Assembly (NCBI RefSeq): GCF_030317115.1
Contig: NZ_JASZYF010000037.1
Coordinates: 1 to 50,234, forward strand
Source of the DNA: Variovorax gracilis
GTDB taxonomy: Bacteria; Pseudomonadota; Gammaproteobacteria; Burkholderiales; Burkholderiaceae_C
DNA length: 50,234 bases
Direction of reading: 5' to 3'
Shown piece by piece: positions 41,744-50,098 of this stretch. The position numbers and the translations under genes were made by a program. Under the pieces are notes generated by a model. The model was given only the letters and a program-made list of their open reading frames with translations. It made no database searches and was not told the DNA's origin. Each line of letters starts with the position of its first letter. Position 1 is the stretch's first letter.

Positions 41744-42126
41744 CTTCGTCGACGAGATGCTGCGTCTGACCGGACAGTCGGCCGACTTCGAGGAGTGAGC
41801 GCGGGACCCTGCGACACGGGCTGTCCGATGTGCCGAGCACAAGCTTGACGCGCAGGCCGCTCTCGAAATCCGCATATCGATCTCTGAAATGCTTCTAGCC
41901 CTGACCTGCTCAAAGGCCGTCGACAGCCTCACAGTCTCGGCTTGAAACTTCGAGCCGCGCGAGGCGATGTCGTGAAGAGTTTCTGGTTCCTTCCCACCCA
42001 TGGCGACGGCCGCTACCTGGGCAGACCGTGGCGCCAGTCCGCGAAGCGACCTGAAAACAACCTTCGTTCCCGACCGCGTCGCTCCGGCGTCCGCTGGTGA
42101 CCCGATCCCTCATTCAACGCCCCGAC

Positions 42127-42705
42127 ATGATCCAGAAGCTCAAAGTCGTCGCCGTCTCCGGCGGCCTTCAACGCCCGTCCCGCACGCTGGCACTCGTCGA
42201 ACAGATCGTCGAGGGCCTGGCCGATGCCTTGCCCGTGAATACCCGACTCGTCGAACTCGGCGAGATCGTGCCCAAGTTCGGCAGCGTCCTGCATCGGGCA
42301 AGGCTTCCGCAGGACGTCGAGGGCATCCTGCGCGACATCGAGACCGCAGACCTGCTGTTGGTGGCCAGTCCGATCTACCGGGGTTCGTACACCGGGCTCT
42401 TCAAGCATCTGTTCGACTTCGTGCACCACGAGGCGCTGATCGACGTGCCGGTGCTGCTCGCCGCGACGGGCGGCAGCGACCGGCACGCACTGGCGATCGA
42501 TCATCAACTGAGGCCACTGTTCAGCTTCTTCCAGGCGCACACCCTGCCCATCGGTGTCTATGCAACCGACAAGGAGTTCGACAACTACCGCGTGAGCAGC
42601 GATGCCCTGCGCGCTCGCATCGCGCTGGCCGTCGAGCGTGCGGTGCCGGTGCTGCGCCGGCGCCGTGAGGAGGCCCTCATCGTGCCGACGCTCGCATTGG
42701 CTTGA
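42127..42705 (+). CDS. NADPH-dependent FMN reductase (MsuE-like)
   Basis: A protein of 192 residues starting M-I-Q-K-L-K-V-V-A-V-S-G-G-L-Q-R-P-S-R-T-L-A-L. It shows the flavin-binding S-G-G-x-x-R-P-S, V-A-S-P-I-Y-R-G-S-Y-T-G-L-F-K-H-L-F-D and A-T-G-G-S-D-R-H-A-L of the SsuE/MsuE group, which supply FMNH2 to sulfonate monooxygenases. The closeness to a CysB-like regulator fragment agrees with a sulfonate-sulfur role, but no monooxygenase is in the window. Confidence 0.9.
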   Translation: MIQKLKVVAVSGGLQRPSRTLALVEQIVEGLADALPVNTRLVELGEIVPKFGSVLHRARLPQDVEGILRDIETADLLLVASPIYRGSYTGLFKHLFDFVHHEALIDVPVLLAATGGSDRHALAIDHQLRPLFSFFQAHTLPIGVYATDKEFDNYRVSSDALRARIALAVERAVPVLRRRREEALIVPTLALA

Positions 42706-42801
42706 GCGGACCATGACGCTGCGCACCCTGAGCGGAACCCCCGCATCGGAACCTTTGCTGACGATGTGTGGCCTGGGCGTGGAATTCCTCCGCCAGCGCC
42801 G

Positions 42802-43062
42802 CCCCAGGTCGGGTTGGAGGCCTGCTTCGTCAAAGGCCTGGTCGATGCGCGTACGGCCGGTGAGGCCGCTGTCGCAGGTGACGAGGGGATACGCGGCCAG
42901 TCGTTGGATGGTCAGTGGTCCGTCGACCAAGGGATGGCCTGGCGGCGCGATCACCGAATGGGTCCGGCGCAAGGACGGCAACGCCACGAGTTGCACTTCG
43001 CAACGAGGTTCGACTGTCGATACTCGGTAAACGTCGTTGGCAGGCGCGCTCCCCACGGCTAC
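42802..43062 (-). pseudogene. CysB/Cbl-like LysR regulator fragment
   Basis: About 85 codons: V-Q-L-V-A-L-P-S-L-R-R-T-H-S-V-I-A-P-P-G-H-P-L and L-A-A-Y-P-L-V-T-C-D-S-G-L-T-G-R-T-R-I-D-Q-A-F. This is the effector domain of the CysB/Cbl sulfur regulators. Both the HTH and the C-terminus are missing. Confidence 0.75.
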
Positions 43063-43112
43063 CGTCTGCCTGGAAGGTAGGGTTGTCTCCTCGTCGTTTT
43101 CGAGCGACGTTC

Positions 43113-43138
43113 ACGGGTCCATGGGGCCCGTTTTTTTT
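43113..43138 (+). terminator. strong rho-independent terminator
   Basis: Stem ACGGGTCC/GGGCCCGT (one G-T pair) with loop ATG, followed by eight T (43131-43138). It stands between the LysR fragment and the desulfurase scrap with no intact gene directly ahead, so it may have belonged to a lost gene. Confidence 0.75.
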
Positions 43139-43191
43139 GGGCGGGGACCCGCCTGTGCATTCAACGGAAAACGAATCTGCAAACTCGTATG

Positions 43192-43335
43192 CATCACTGC
43201 GCGCAACCGATCCTTCGGCGCAACGGTGTCGAAACCACCGTGCGGCCGTCGCTGGCGTTCTACAACACCTTCGACGAGATCGATCGGACGGTGGCGGTGG
43301 TGCGGAAGCTGGCGGGACAGCGTCGCGCCGCCTGA
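43192..43335 (+). pseudogene. SufS-type cysteine desulfurase, C-terminal scrap
   Basis: Forty-seven codons: H-H-C-A-Q-P-I-L-R-R-N-G-V-E-T-T-V-R-P-S and L-A-F-Y-N-T-F-D-E-I-D-R-T-V-A-V-V-R-K-L-A, ending in TGA. This is the end of a class V aminotransferase of the SufS/CsdA group, which normally contains GHHCAQP just before the tail. The rest of the gene is absent. Confidence 0.75.
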
Positions 43336-43454
43336 CAAGCGGGTACACCGGACGTTGCGCGGTGGGTCCTCCCCTCGGGGGATGTGCAAGTCCCATGGCA
43401 TCGCTAGAGTCAACTCGTGGGCGCGAAGCGCGGAAGTGACAGTGGGAGGCAAAG

Positions 43455-43835
43455 ATGACATCGAATCCACGACCTCTTGGGCGCGATGCTTACCCGTGGC
43501 GCGCGGGCTGCGCGATCTTCGCGCTTGCGTTCACCACGCTGGCAGGCAGCGCCGAGCCCGGCCCTGAGCAGCAGGCCGCCATACCGGTGGAAGACCTCCA
43601 GAGCGTCTACCTCGCCTGCGACCGCGAAGCCACGCGCAGGGTGCTGGACGTGGCCGCGGCGGCTTTCTGCTCGCGCTACGCCGAGGAACTGTTGCGGCGG
43701 GGTTTTGCGAGTGATTTCGACCTGTTGCTCAAGTGGTGGCGCGAGGCCAAGGAGGCGGCCGAGGGCCACCTCGGCGTCGGGGCTGCGGACGATCCTGCCG
43801 GGCCGGATCTCGCGGCACGGACAAGCCGACGCTAG
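43455..43835 (+). CDS. small exported protein, uncharacterised
   Basis: A protein of 126 residues. ATG 43455 follows GGGAGG. A signal peptide is likely (C-A-I-F-A-L-A-F-T-T-L-A-G-S-A-E). The mature part has D-L-Q-S-V-Y-L-A-C-D-R-E and A-F-C-S-R-Y-A-E-E-L-L-R-R-G-F, with two cysteines that could pair. I do not know the family, but the pattern looks conserved and folded. The gene is convergent with the racemase-family gene. Confidence 0.6.
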   Translation: MTSNPRPLGRDAYPWRAGCAIFALAFTTLAGSAEPGPEQQAAIPVEDLQSVYLACDREATRRVLDVAAAAFCSRYAEELLRRGFASDFDLLLKWWREAKEAAEGHLGVGAADDPAGPDLAARTSRR

Positions 43836-43887
43836 CCTTCGCGCGCGTTGAGCGCGAACGGCGCGCGCGGCATGGCGGTTGGCGGCT

Positions 43888-44991
43888 TCAGTGAGCCTTC
43901 ACTTCGAAACGGCGCACGGCGTCCTCGTTCCACGCGATGCCCGTGCCCGGTCGCTGTGGCGCGATCGCCGTGCCGTTCTCGAAGCTCAAGGATTCTTCCA
44001 GCACCGGGCCCGCGAGGTCCATGCGTTCGAGCAGGTGGCAGGTCGGCGTGACGGCCAGCAGGTGCACGCTGACTTCCTGGAAGATGTGGCTCGACATCGG
44101 CAGGCCCCGCGCCTGGGCCAGCGCCGCGGCACGCAGCCATCCGGTCACACCGCCGATCTTCATCGCGTCGGGCATGACCAGGTCGCAGGCTCCGGCCTCG
44201 AGCGCCTTGGTCATCTCGCCCGGCCCGCACCAGTTCTCGCCCATCTGGATCGGCAGGCGCACCTGCTCGCGGATGCGCGCGTGGCCCGCGTAGTCATCCT
44301 GCAGGGTGGGCTCCTCGACCCAGGAGATACCTTCGCCTTCGAGTGCATGGATGCGGCGGATCGCTTCCGGCACGCTCAGGCCCTGGTTGTAGTCGACCAG
44401 CAACTGGGCGTCGGGGCCCATCGCCTGACGCAGCGCCCGCACCACTCGCAGGTCCTCGGCCAGCGTCGCGTAGCCGACCTTGGTCTTGATGGCACCGAAG
44501 CCTTGCGCCATTGCACGCCCGGCGCGCTCGACACCGAGTTCGACGCCGTCCATGCCATGGCTGTCGTAGGCGGCGATCGGCCGCCGCCTGCCGCCCAGCA
44601 GTTCCACCAGGGGCAGGTTGCGCGCCACAGCGAGCGCATCCCAGGCCGCCATGTCGATGCCGGCGCAAGCCATCTGCGCGATGCCGGTGCGCCCGAGCAG
44701 CCGCAGGCGCTGGGACAGCAATCGATCGATCTCGAAGGGCGCCAGTGGCTGACCGTTGAGGCCTTCGCCGAGCGACACCACCATCTGTCGCGTGGCCTCC
44801 AGGGCCGCCGGCGTGTAGGTAAAGAGAGTGGCGTGCCCGACGCTGCCGTCGCTCGCTTGCAGATCGATCAGGACAAGGGGCGAAGTCGAGATCACGCCGA
44901 CACTGGTACGCAGCGGGGGGTCGAGTGGCACATTGACCGCGCGTGCCTGCACCGCGCTGATCAGGATGTCCGGGTTGACTTGATCTTTCAT
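43888..44991 (-). CDS. mandelate racemase / muconate lactonizing enzyme family protein
   Basis: A protein of 367 residues from ATG 44991. The enolase-superfamily residues are in place: K-T-K at 169-171, metal ligands D200, E226 and E252, then D275 and H302 as the second base. This is the mandelate-racemase-like arrangement (KxK plus H-D dyad). It would abstract a proton alpha to a carboxylate. The gene is divergent from the carotenoid oxygenase gene and shares its promoter region, which has two putative operator sites, so the two enzymes may serve one pathway. Confidence 0.93.
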   Translation of the reverse strand: MKDQVNPDILISAVQARAVNVPLDPPLRTSVGVISTSPLVLIDLQASDGSVGHATLFTYTPAALEATRQMVVSLGEGLNGQPLAPFEIDRLLSQRLRLLGRTGIAQMACAGIDMAAWDALAVARNLPLVELLGGRRRPIAAYDSHGMDGVELGVERAGRAMAQGFGAIKTKVGYATLAEDLRVVRALRQAMGPDAQLLVDYNQGLSVPEAIRRIHALEGEGISWVEEPTLQDDYAGHARIREQVRLPIQMGENWCGPGEMTKALEAGACDLVMPDAMKIGGVTGWLRAAALAQARGLPMSSHIFQEVSVHLLAVTPTCHLLERMDLAGPVLEESLSFENGTAIAPQRPGTGIAWNEDAVRRFEVKAH

Positions 44992-45179
44992 GCGGTCTCT
45001 CCAGAAGGTCGATGGACCCGGCGTGATGCGCGCGTCGCGCAGCAATGGGCCGATGCTCCAGCGACGACGACCCGACGTGCTCAGGAGCGTACATCCGACT
45101 TCAAGGCGCCGTGGAGCAGGAATCCAACTGCCAGCCGGGTCTCGATCCCACAGCCATTGTGGTCTTTTGAGCTCGCATC

Positions 45180-45192
45180 TTGTCACTGCCAA
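45180..45192. promoter_or_regulatory. putative TetR operator A
   Basis: TTGTCACTGCCAA matches the interrupted palindrome TTGNCANTGNCAA. It lies between the racemase-family gene and the carotenoid oxygenase gene. Confidence 0.65.
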
Positions 45193-45207
45193 GATGAAGG
45201 CGTAATA

Positions 45208-45220
45208 TTGGCACTGTCAA
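45208..45220. promoter_or_regulatory. putative TetR operator B
   Basis: TTGGCACTGTCAA matches TTGNCANTGNCAA; its centre is 28 bases from that of site A. Lies 51 bases before the carotenoid oxygenase ATG. Confidence 0.65.
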
Positions 45221-45270
45221 GTTAGCGGTGGATGCTACTTGCGAGCCCACATCACCTCCAGGAGATTCCC

Positions 45271-46668
45271 ATGAACACCGATGTCACTCCGACCCCGTCC
45301 GAGAGATCCCCAGCAGAGTCGACTTTCTCGACCCATGCCACCGAGCTCGCGTACCTCAGCGGCAACTTCGCGCCGATGACGCGTGAGACCACCGCCTTCG
45401 ATCTCCAGGTCCGCGGTCACATTCCGGAGGACCTGGATGGGCGCTTCCTGCGCATCGGCCCGAGTCCGGTCGGCCCGCTCGATCCGGCCAGCTACCACTG
45501 GTTCACGGGGACAGGCCTCGTGCACGGCCTGCGCTTGCGCGGCGGGCGTGCGGAGTGGTATCGCAGCCGCTTCACGTTGAGTGCCGACGCGGCCACGGCC
45601 TTGGGCAAGGCGCCGATCTCGGGTCCGGGCGACGGGCAACTTCCCGTGAACACCAACGTGACGCTCATCGGTGGCCGTGTCCACGCCATCGTGGAGGCCG
45701 GTGCGTTGCCCATCGAACTGGACGCCAACCTGGAAAGCGTCGCGCGTTCGGACTTCGGTGGCACGCTGGAGGGCGGCTTCACCGCCCATCCAAAGCGTGA
45801 TCCGATCACCGGAGAGCTCGTCGCAATCACCTATGAGCCGGGTCGTGCGTCACTGCGCTATGTGGTGGTGGACGCGGAAGGACGCGCCCAGACGCGTGCC
45901 GAGATCGCGACGCCGCACGAACCGATGGTGCATGACGTGGGATTCACGCGCAACTTCATCGTCGTTCTCGACTTGCCGGTCACCTTCCAGCCGCAATTGG
46001 CGCCGGCACATGTCTTCCCCTATTTCTGGAACGAACGACAGGCGCCGCGCGTGGGCCTGCTTCCGCGCAACGGCGACATCGACCGCCTGATCTGGTTCGA
46101 CGCGCCATCCTGCTATGTCTTCCATATCGTGAACGCCTACGAGGCCCAATCCGGCGAAGTGATCGTGGACGTCGTGCGCCATCCGCGCATGTTCGAGCGT
46201 GACAGGCAGGGGCCGAACGAAGGCACGCCGGTCCTGGCGCGGTGGACGCTGGATCGCGCCAGCGGCCGGCTGTCGGAGCGCGTTCTCGACGATCATGGAG
46301 GCGAATTTCCGCGCATCGACGACCGACTCGGTGGACAGGACTATCAATTTGCCTACACGGCCCACTGGTGGGGCGACCGGGTGAGTTCCGGGCCCGTGTA
46401 CAAGCACGATGTGCGCAGCGGACGCACCGAGGTGCACGATTTCGGCGCCGGGCACGCGTCGCTGGAGCCGGTGTTCGTACCGCGCAGCGGGGCAACCGAC
46501 GAAGACGATGGTTACGTCTTGGCCTATGTCTTCAACGCCGAGCGCAATGCCAGCGACGTTGTGGTCCTGTCGGCTCAGGACTTCGCTGGTCCGCCCTTGG
46601 CTGTCGTGGAACTCCCTGTGCGGGTGCCCTTCGGTTTCCACGGCGAGTGGGTTCCGGACCAGCCGTAA
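45271..46668 (+). CDS. carotenoid oxygenase family protein
   Basis: A protein of 465 residues. ATG 45271 follows AGGAG. The four iron-binding histidines of the family can be placed: H173 (T-A-H-P-K-R-D), H221 (P-M-V-H-D-V-G-F-T), H285 (V-F-H-I-V-N-A-Y-E) and H457 (G-F-H-G-E-W). G-R-F-L-R-I-G-P-S-P and the N-T-N-V block are also normal. Such nonhaem iron dioxygenases cleave a conjugated double bond of carotenoids, apocarotenoids or stilbenoids such as lignostilbene. No carotenoid synthesis gene is present, so an aromatic stilbene or imported carotenoid is possible. Probably controlled by the downstream TetR gene. Confidence 0.95.
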   Translation: MNTDVTPTPSERSPAESTFSTHATELAYLSGNFAPMTRETTAFDLQVRGHIPEDLDGRFLRIGPSPVGPLDPASYHWFTGTGLVHGLRLRGGRAEWYRSRFTLSADAATALGKAPISGPGDGQLPVNTNVTLIGGRVHAIVEAGALPIELDANLESVARSDFGGTLEGGFTAHPKRDPITGELVAITYEPGRASLRYVVVDAEGRAQTRAEIATPHEPMVHDVGFTRNFIVVLDLPVTFQPQLAPAHVFPYFWNERQAPRVGLLPRNGDIDRLIWFDAPSCYVFHIVNAYEAQSGEVIVDVVRHPRMFERDRQGPNEGTPVLARWTLDRASGRLSERVLDDHGGEFPRIDDRLGGQDYQFAYTAHWWGDRVSSGPVYKHDVRSGRTEVHDFGAGHASLEPVFVPRSGATDEDDGYVLAYVFNAERNASDVVVLSAQDFAGPPLAVVELPVRVPFGFHGEWVPDQP

Positions 46669-46698
46669 GCGCACAGGCGACGCGCCGGCCGCACATCG

Positions 46699-47340
46699 TC
46701 ACGATGCGGGCCGTCGCGTTCGAATGCCATCCAGAAAGAGTTGCATCACACCGTCGACGAGCTCGTGATCCGGGATGGCAGTGTCGACCTTCGAGTCGAT
46801 GATCAGGTTGGCCAGGCCGTGGACCGTCGACCAGCAAGAGAGCGTGGCAATTCCAAGTGCGACCGCATCGTCCGGCTTCGCCGTGAATACGCCGGATTGC
46901 GCGCCGCGAAGGACAAGGTCTTCGAGGACAGCCTTGGTTTCTGCACCGATCCCGGAGGCGGCTGGGCGGGTTGCTTCGCCTTCCGCGAGCGCGGGGCCGA
47001 ACATCAGTCGATACAACGCGGGATTTTCCGTGGCGAACGCAATGTAGGCCTGCGCAGCGGCAATCAGTGCCTTGTCCGCTTTTCTGAGGCTCGAGACGGC
47101 TTCTCGCATGCGATCACGCAGCCTCGCGAATCCGACACCCGCGACAGCGATCAGCAGATCCCGCTTCTCCGCGAAATGGCTGTGCGGCGCGGCGTGCGAG
47201 ACGCCGGCGCGGCGCGCGAGCTCCCGGAGCGAAAAGCTCCAGTCCTGCTCCTCCGTGACGATCGACAGCGCCGAGTCGATCAGCACGCGGCGCAAGTCGC
47301 CGTGGTGATAGGCACGGGCGTCGGCAGAGTCCTTCTTCAT
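46699..47340 (-). CDS. TetR-family regulator of the carotenoid oxygenase region
   Basis: A protein of 213 residues, convergent with the carotenoid oxygenase gene. The HTH is F-S-L-R-E-L-A-R-R-A-G-V-S-H-A-A-P-H-S-H-F, of the S-H-A-A-P-Y-x-H-F type; a C-terminal domain of the WHG/TetR_C_13 kind follows (S-C-W-S-T-V-H-G-L-A-N-L). The start at ATG 47340 suits the family. Its own promoter region carries a match to the operator found twice before the oxygenase gene, supporting autoregulation and control of that gene pair. Confidence 0.92.
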   Translation of the reverse strand: MKKDSADARAYHHGDLRRVLIDSALSIVTEEQDWSFSLRELARRAGVSHAAPHSHFAEKRDLLIAVAGVGFARLRDRMREAVSSLRKADKALIAAAQAYIAFATENPALYRLMFGPALAEGEATRPAASGIGAETKAVLEDLVLRGAQSGVFTAKPDDAVALGIATLSCWSTVHGLANLIIDSKVDTAIPDHELVDGVMQLFLDGIRTRRPAS

Positions 47341-47373
47341 GGGGCCGATGGTAGCTCGGATACGCCACAGATA

Positions 47374-47386
47374 TTGGCAGCGACAA
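47374..47386. promoter_or_regulatory. putative TetR operator C
   Basis: TTGGCAGCGACAA, one mismatch to TTGNCANTGNCAA. The flanks also match sites A and B (AT before, AG or AGAT after). It is 34 bases upstream of the tetR start. Confidence 0.6.
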
Positions 47387-47580
47387 GATTCGGCGGGATG
47401 GCGCGGCCCGGCAATTGCGCAGTTCACGTACGTGGACCACCGTGGGCGCTCGGATTGCCTCGCGGGGTGTCAAAGCCTAGTCTGCGGTGGCACTGCGCGC
47501 CTGGGCGCCGGCGAAGGCGTCGGCGAAGATGCAGCGTGCGCGGCGAAGTTTCTGTCGTTGTTGAGGCCACGAGGTAAACC

Positions 47581-49221
47581 ATGACAACACGGCGCAAGGC
47601 CATCGAGATCGTCAGCGCGGCAGCTGCCAGCGTTGCGTTTCCCGAGATCACTCGGGCTCAAGGGTCCGGGAGCGACAAACGCAAGGCGCTCGACCACGTG
47701 GTCGTGCTCATGTTCGAGAACCGCTCATTCGACAATCTGCTCGGGCGCCTTTACGCACCGGGCGAGGTCAAGTCGTTCGATGGCGTGATCGGCAAGGACC
47801 TCGGCAACCCCATCCCGGAATGGGCCGAACAGGGCGCCGAGCGCAAGGTCGTGCCCTATGGCGTGTCGCCCACGATGAATACGCCGCAGCCGGATCCCGG
47901 CGAAGAGTACCCGCACATCAACACGGACTTGTTCGGGATCCTCGACCCGAAGAACCGTTTCATGCCGCTGGCGCGAATGGTGGCTCCGTACAACGCGCCG
48001 GGCGATCCGCGTCAGCGGCCGACGATGGACGGCTTCGTGATGGACTACATCAGCGCCTTCACAGCCGAGATGAGGCGGCAGCCCACGTACGACGAGTATG
48101 CGCAGATCATGACCGGATACACGCCGCAGCAGATGCCGGTGCTCTCGGCGTTGGCTCGTGGTTTCGCCGTGTTTGACCATTGGTTCTGCGAGGTGCCGTC
48201 GCAGACCTTCACCAACCGCTCGTTCTTCCACGCGGGCACGGCTTCGGGATATGTCGTCAACATGTCTCCTCCCGATTCCTTTCCCGCTCACAACAAGGCA
48301 GAGACGCTGTTCGAACGCCTGGAGGCCAAGGGACTGACATGGCGCGTCTACTGCGACTCGCCAAGTCCGGCCTCGTTCACGGGGCTCATTCATGCCTCAC
48401 GATTGCGCAACCGCTTCGCAACCCACTTCTCGACCGTTGCCGATTTCCTCGAGGACGCCAGAAGAGGCCGCCTGCCCACCTACTCGTTCATCGAACCGAA
48501 CCTGTGGCACGGCCACAATGACATGCACCCGCCGATCTCGGCACTGATTCACGGCCTGCCGTACGATCCGCCGTCCTCGCTCCTGGGGGGCGACGCGCTG
48601 CTCGCGGCGGTCTACGACGCGGTCCGCTCTTCGTCGTCGCCCCGCGGATCGAACTATCTCAACACCTTCCTGATGATCGCCTTCGACGAATCGGGGGGGA
48701 CCTATGACCATGTCCCGCCTCCGCCCGCCGTGCCACCGATCCGTACGGCACCGGCCGGCCAGATGGGGTTCACATTCCAGCGGTCGGGTGCGCGGGTGCC
48801 CGCGATTGCGATCTCGGCGTGGGTCCCCGAACGCACCGTGGTCAACGATGAATATCGCCACACCTCCCTGATCCAGACCCTGCGCAAGCGATGGTCGCTC
48901 GGGCCTCCTCTCACCGCACGTGACGCTTCGGCCCGGGACATCGCCCCCGTTCTTTCGCTCGGCAAGCCGAGAGCACCCGATGAATGGCCCGAGGTCGTGC
49001 CCCGGCCGGTTCCGACATTCGACGTCGCCTTGCTTCCTCCGGATCTACCGCTGTCGCCGCTCGGCAAGGCGCTGGTGCATAGCATGCTGGCGTTGGAGAA
49101 ATCCCTGGGCGCCGCGGTGCCGACCGTCTCGCCGGACACCACGCTCACCGGCGCAGAGGCCATTGCGATGATTCGCGACGATGCCTTCAAGCTCTTTCCG
49201 GGATTGCGGACCACCTCCTGA
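47581..49221 (+). CDS. phosphoesterase (phospholipase C / acid phosphatase family), exported
   Basis: A protein of 546 residues. The start M-T-T-R-R-K-A-I-E-I-V-S-A-A-A-A-S-V-A-F resembles a twin-arginine-type or Sec signal. The phosphoesterase-family signature V-V-V-L-M-F-E-N-R-S-F-D-N-L-L-G follows at once, then G-Y-T-P-Q-Q-M-P-V-L-S-A-L-A and F-D-H-W-F-C-E-V-P-S-Q-T-F-T-N-R-S-F, and later A-F-D-E-S-G-G-T-Y-D-H-V with metal ligands. Members hydrolyse phospholipids or phosphate monoesters in the periplasm or outside. Substrate not certain. Confidence 0.93.
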   Translation: MTTRRKAIEIVSAAAASVAFPEITRAQGSGSDKRKALDHVVVLMFENRSFDNLLGRLYAPGEVKSFDGVIGKDLGNPIPEWAEQGAERKVVPYGVSPTMNTPQPDPGEEYPHINTDLFGILDPKNRFMPLARMVAPYNAPGDPRQRPTMDGFVMDYISAFTAEMRRQPTYDEYAQIMTGYTPQQMPVLSALARGFAVFDHWFCEVPSQTFTNRSFFHAGTASGYVVNMSPPDSFPAHNKAETLFERLEAKGLTWRVYCDSPSPASFTGLIHASRLRNRFATHFSTVADFLEDARRGRLPTYSFIEPNLWHGHNDMHPPISALIHGLPYDPPSSLLGGDALLAAVYDAVRSSSSPRGSNYLNTFLMIAFDESGGTYDHVPPPPAVPPIRTAPAGQMGFTFQRSGARVPAIAISAWVPERTVVNDEYRHTSLIQTLRKRWSLGPPLTARDASARDIAPVLSLGKPRAPDEWPEVVPRPVPTFDVALLPPDLPLSPLGKALVHSMLALEKSLGAAVPTVSPDTTLTGAEAIAMIRDDAFKLFPGLRTTS

Positions 49222-49863
49222 TCAATCCCACGCCTTGAGTTTCCTGGCCGCGGTACCGAACTGGCCCAGCTGATAGACGGCAGCGCCCTTGAACGAAAAG
49301 CGGAACGGCTCGAACGGTTCGGCGAGCATCGCGTCGAGGTACGTACGCAGCGCAACGCCGGTGCTGACGTGCGGATTGAAATGTTCACCGGAAGCCTTCG
49401 GCACAAACGCGGAAACGTACTGAATGAGCTGCGGGTCGATGACAGGGTCATCGGGTGTCGTAACGAACGCGCCCGAGTCGCCGGTCTCGGCCGTGAAGGG
49501 GGTTGCCGCCTCGATCAGCGCCTCCTGCAGTTCGAGGAGTTGAGGCGTGGATTTCACGACGATGCCTGCCAGCCCGATCTCCTGGCTCGGGATGTAGTAG
49601 TACCTGATGGCCTCCAACTCCAGGTCGCCCAGTCGAGTTCCAGCGAGGACCTTTTCGACGGCGGCATAGACCTTGTCCAGGTCTGCCGTGCGGACGAACC
49701 GCTGCACCAGCGTGACGTGCGGCCGGTGGGCCGCATCCAGGGCAAATCCCTTGGGGAAAGCCTGAAGCAGACGAGCGTTGTTGGCTTCAGCGTGCTCGAG
49801 CATCCTGGCGTCTGGTTCAAGCAGGATGTCGATGGCTGTGGCCGGACTCTTCGGGAAGCTCAT
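49222..49863 (-). CDS. 2H phosphoesterase (2'-5' RNA ligase-like)
   Basis: A protein of 213 residues with the two HxT/S motifs of the 2H superfamily: H49-V-T51 in R-P-H-V-T-L-V-Q and H165-V-S167 in N-P-H-V-S-T-G. The spacing and length suit the family. Members cleave cyclic phosphodiesters or ligate RNA. The stop abuts the end of the phosphoesterase gene, with the genes convergent. The interval 49864-50098 shows no gene. Confidence 0.88.
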   Translation of the reverse strand: MSFPKSPATAIDILLEPDARMLEHAEANNARLLQAFPKGFALDAAHRPHVTLVQRFVRTADLDKVYAAVEKVLAGTRLGDLELEAIRYYYIPSQEIGLAGIVVKSTPQLLELQEALIEAATPFTAETGDSGAFVTTPDDPVIDPQLIQYVSAFVPKASGEHFNPHVSTGVALRTYLDAMLAEPFEPFRFSFKGAAVYQLGQFGTAARKLKAWD

Positions 49864-50098
49864 GTCTTCAACTCCGAGTGTCGTCTGCGACCCAATGCAG
49901 CGCAGACCGCCCCGTCACGCCGCAGAGAAATCAGGATAGACATCCTCCCAAGACAGGCAAGGACGGCGCTGGTCAACACTGCGCCGGACACCACCTCATC
50001 GCGGGCTGCACGACGCGCCGCTCGACGTGCGGGCGGGGATCACTCCAACCCCGGTTCGTTGTCAGTGATCCCCTGCAAGCCACGCAAGCCCGCGAGCT

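Noticed and set aside
42802..43062. LysR fragment considered as the regulator of the FMN reductase
   Set aside because: It lacks the DNA-binding domain and cannot be a working regulator.
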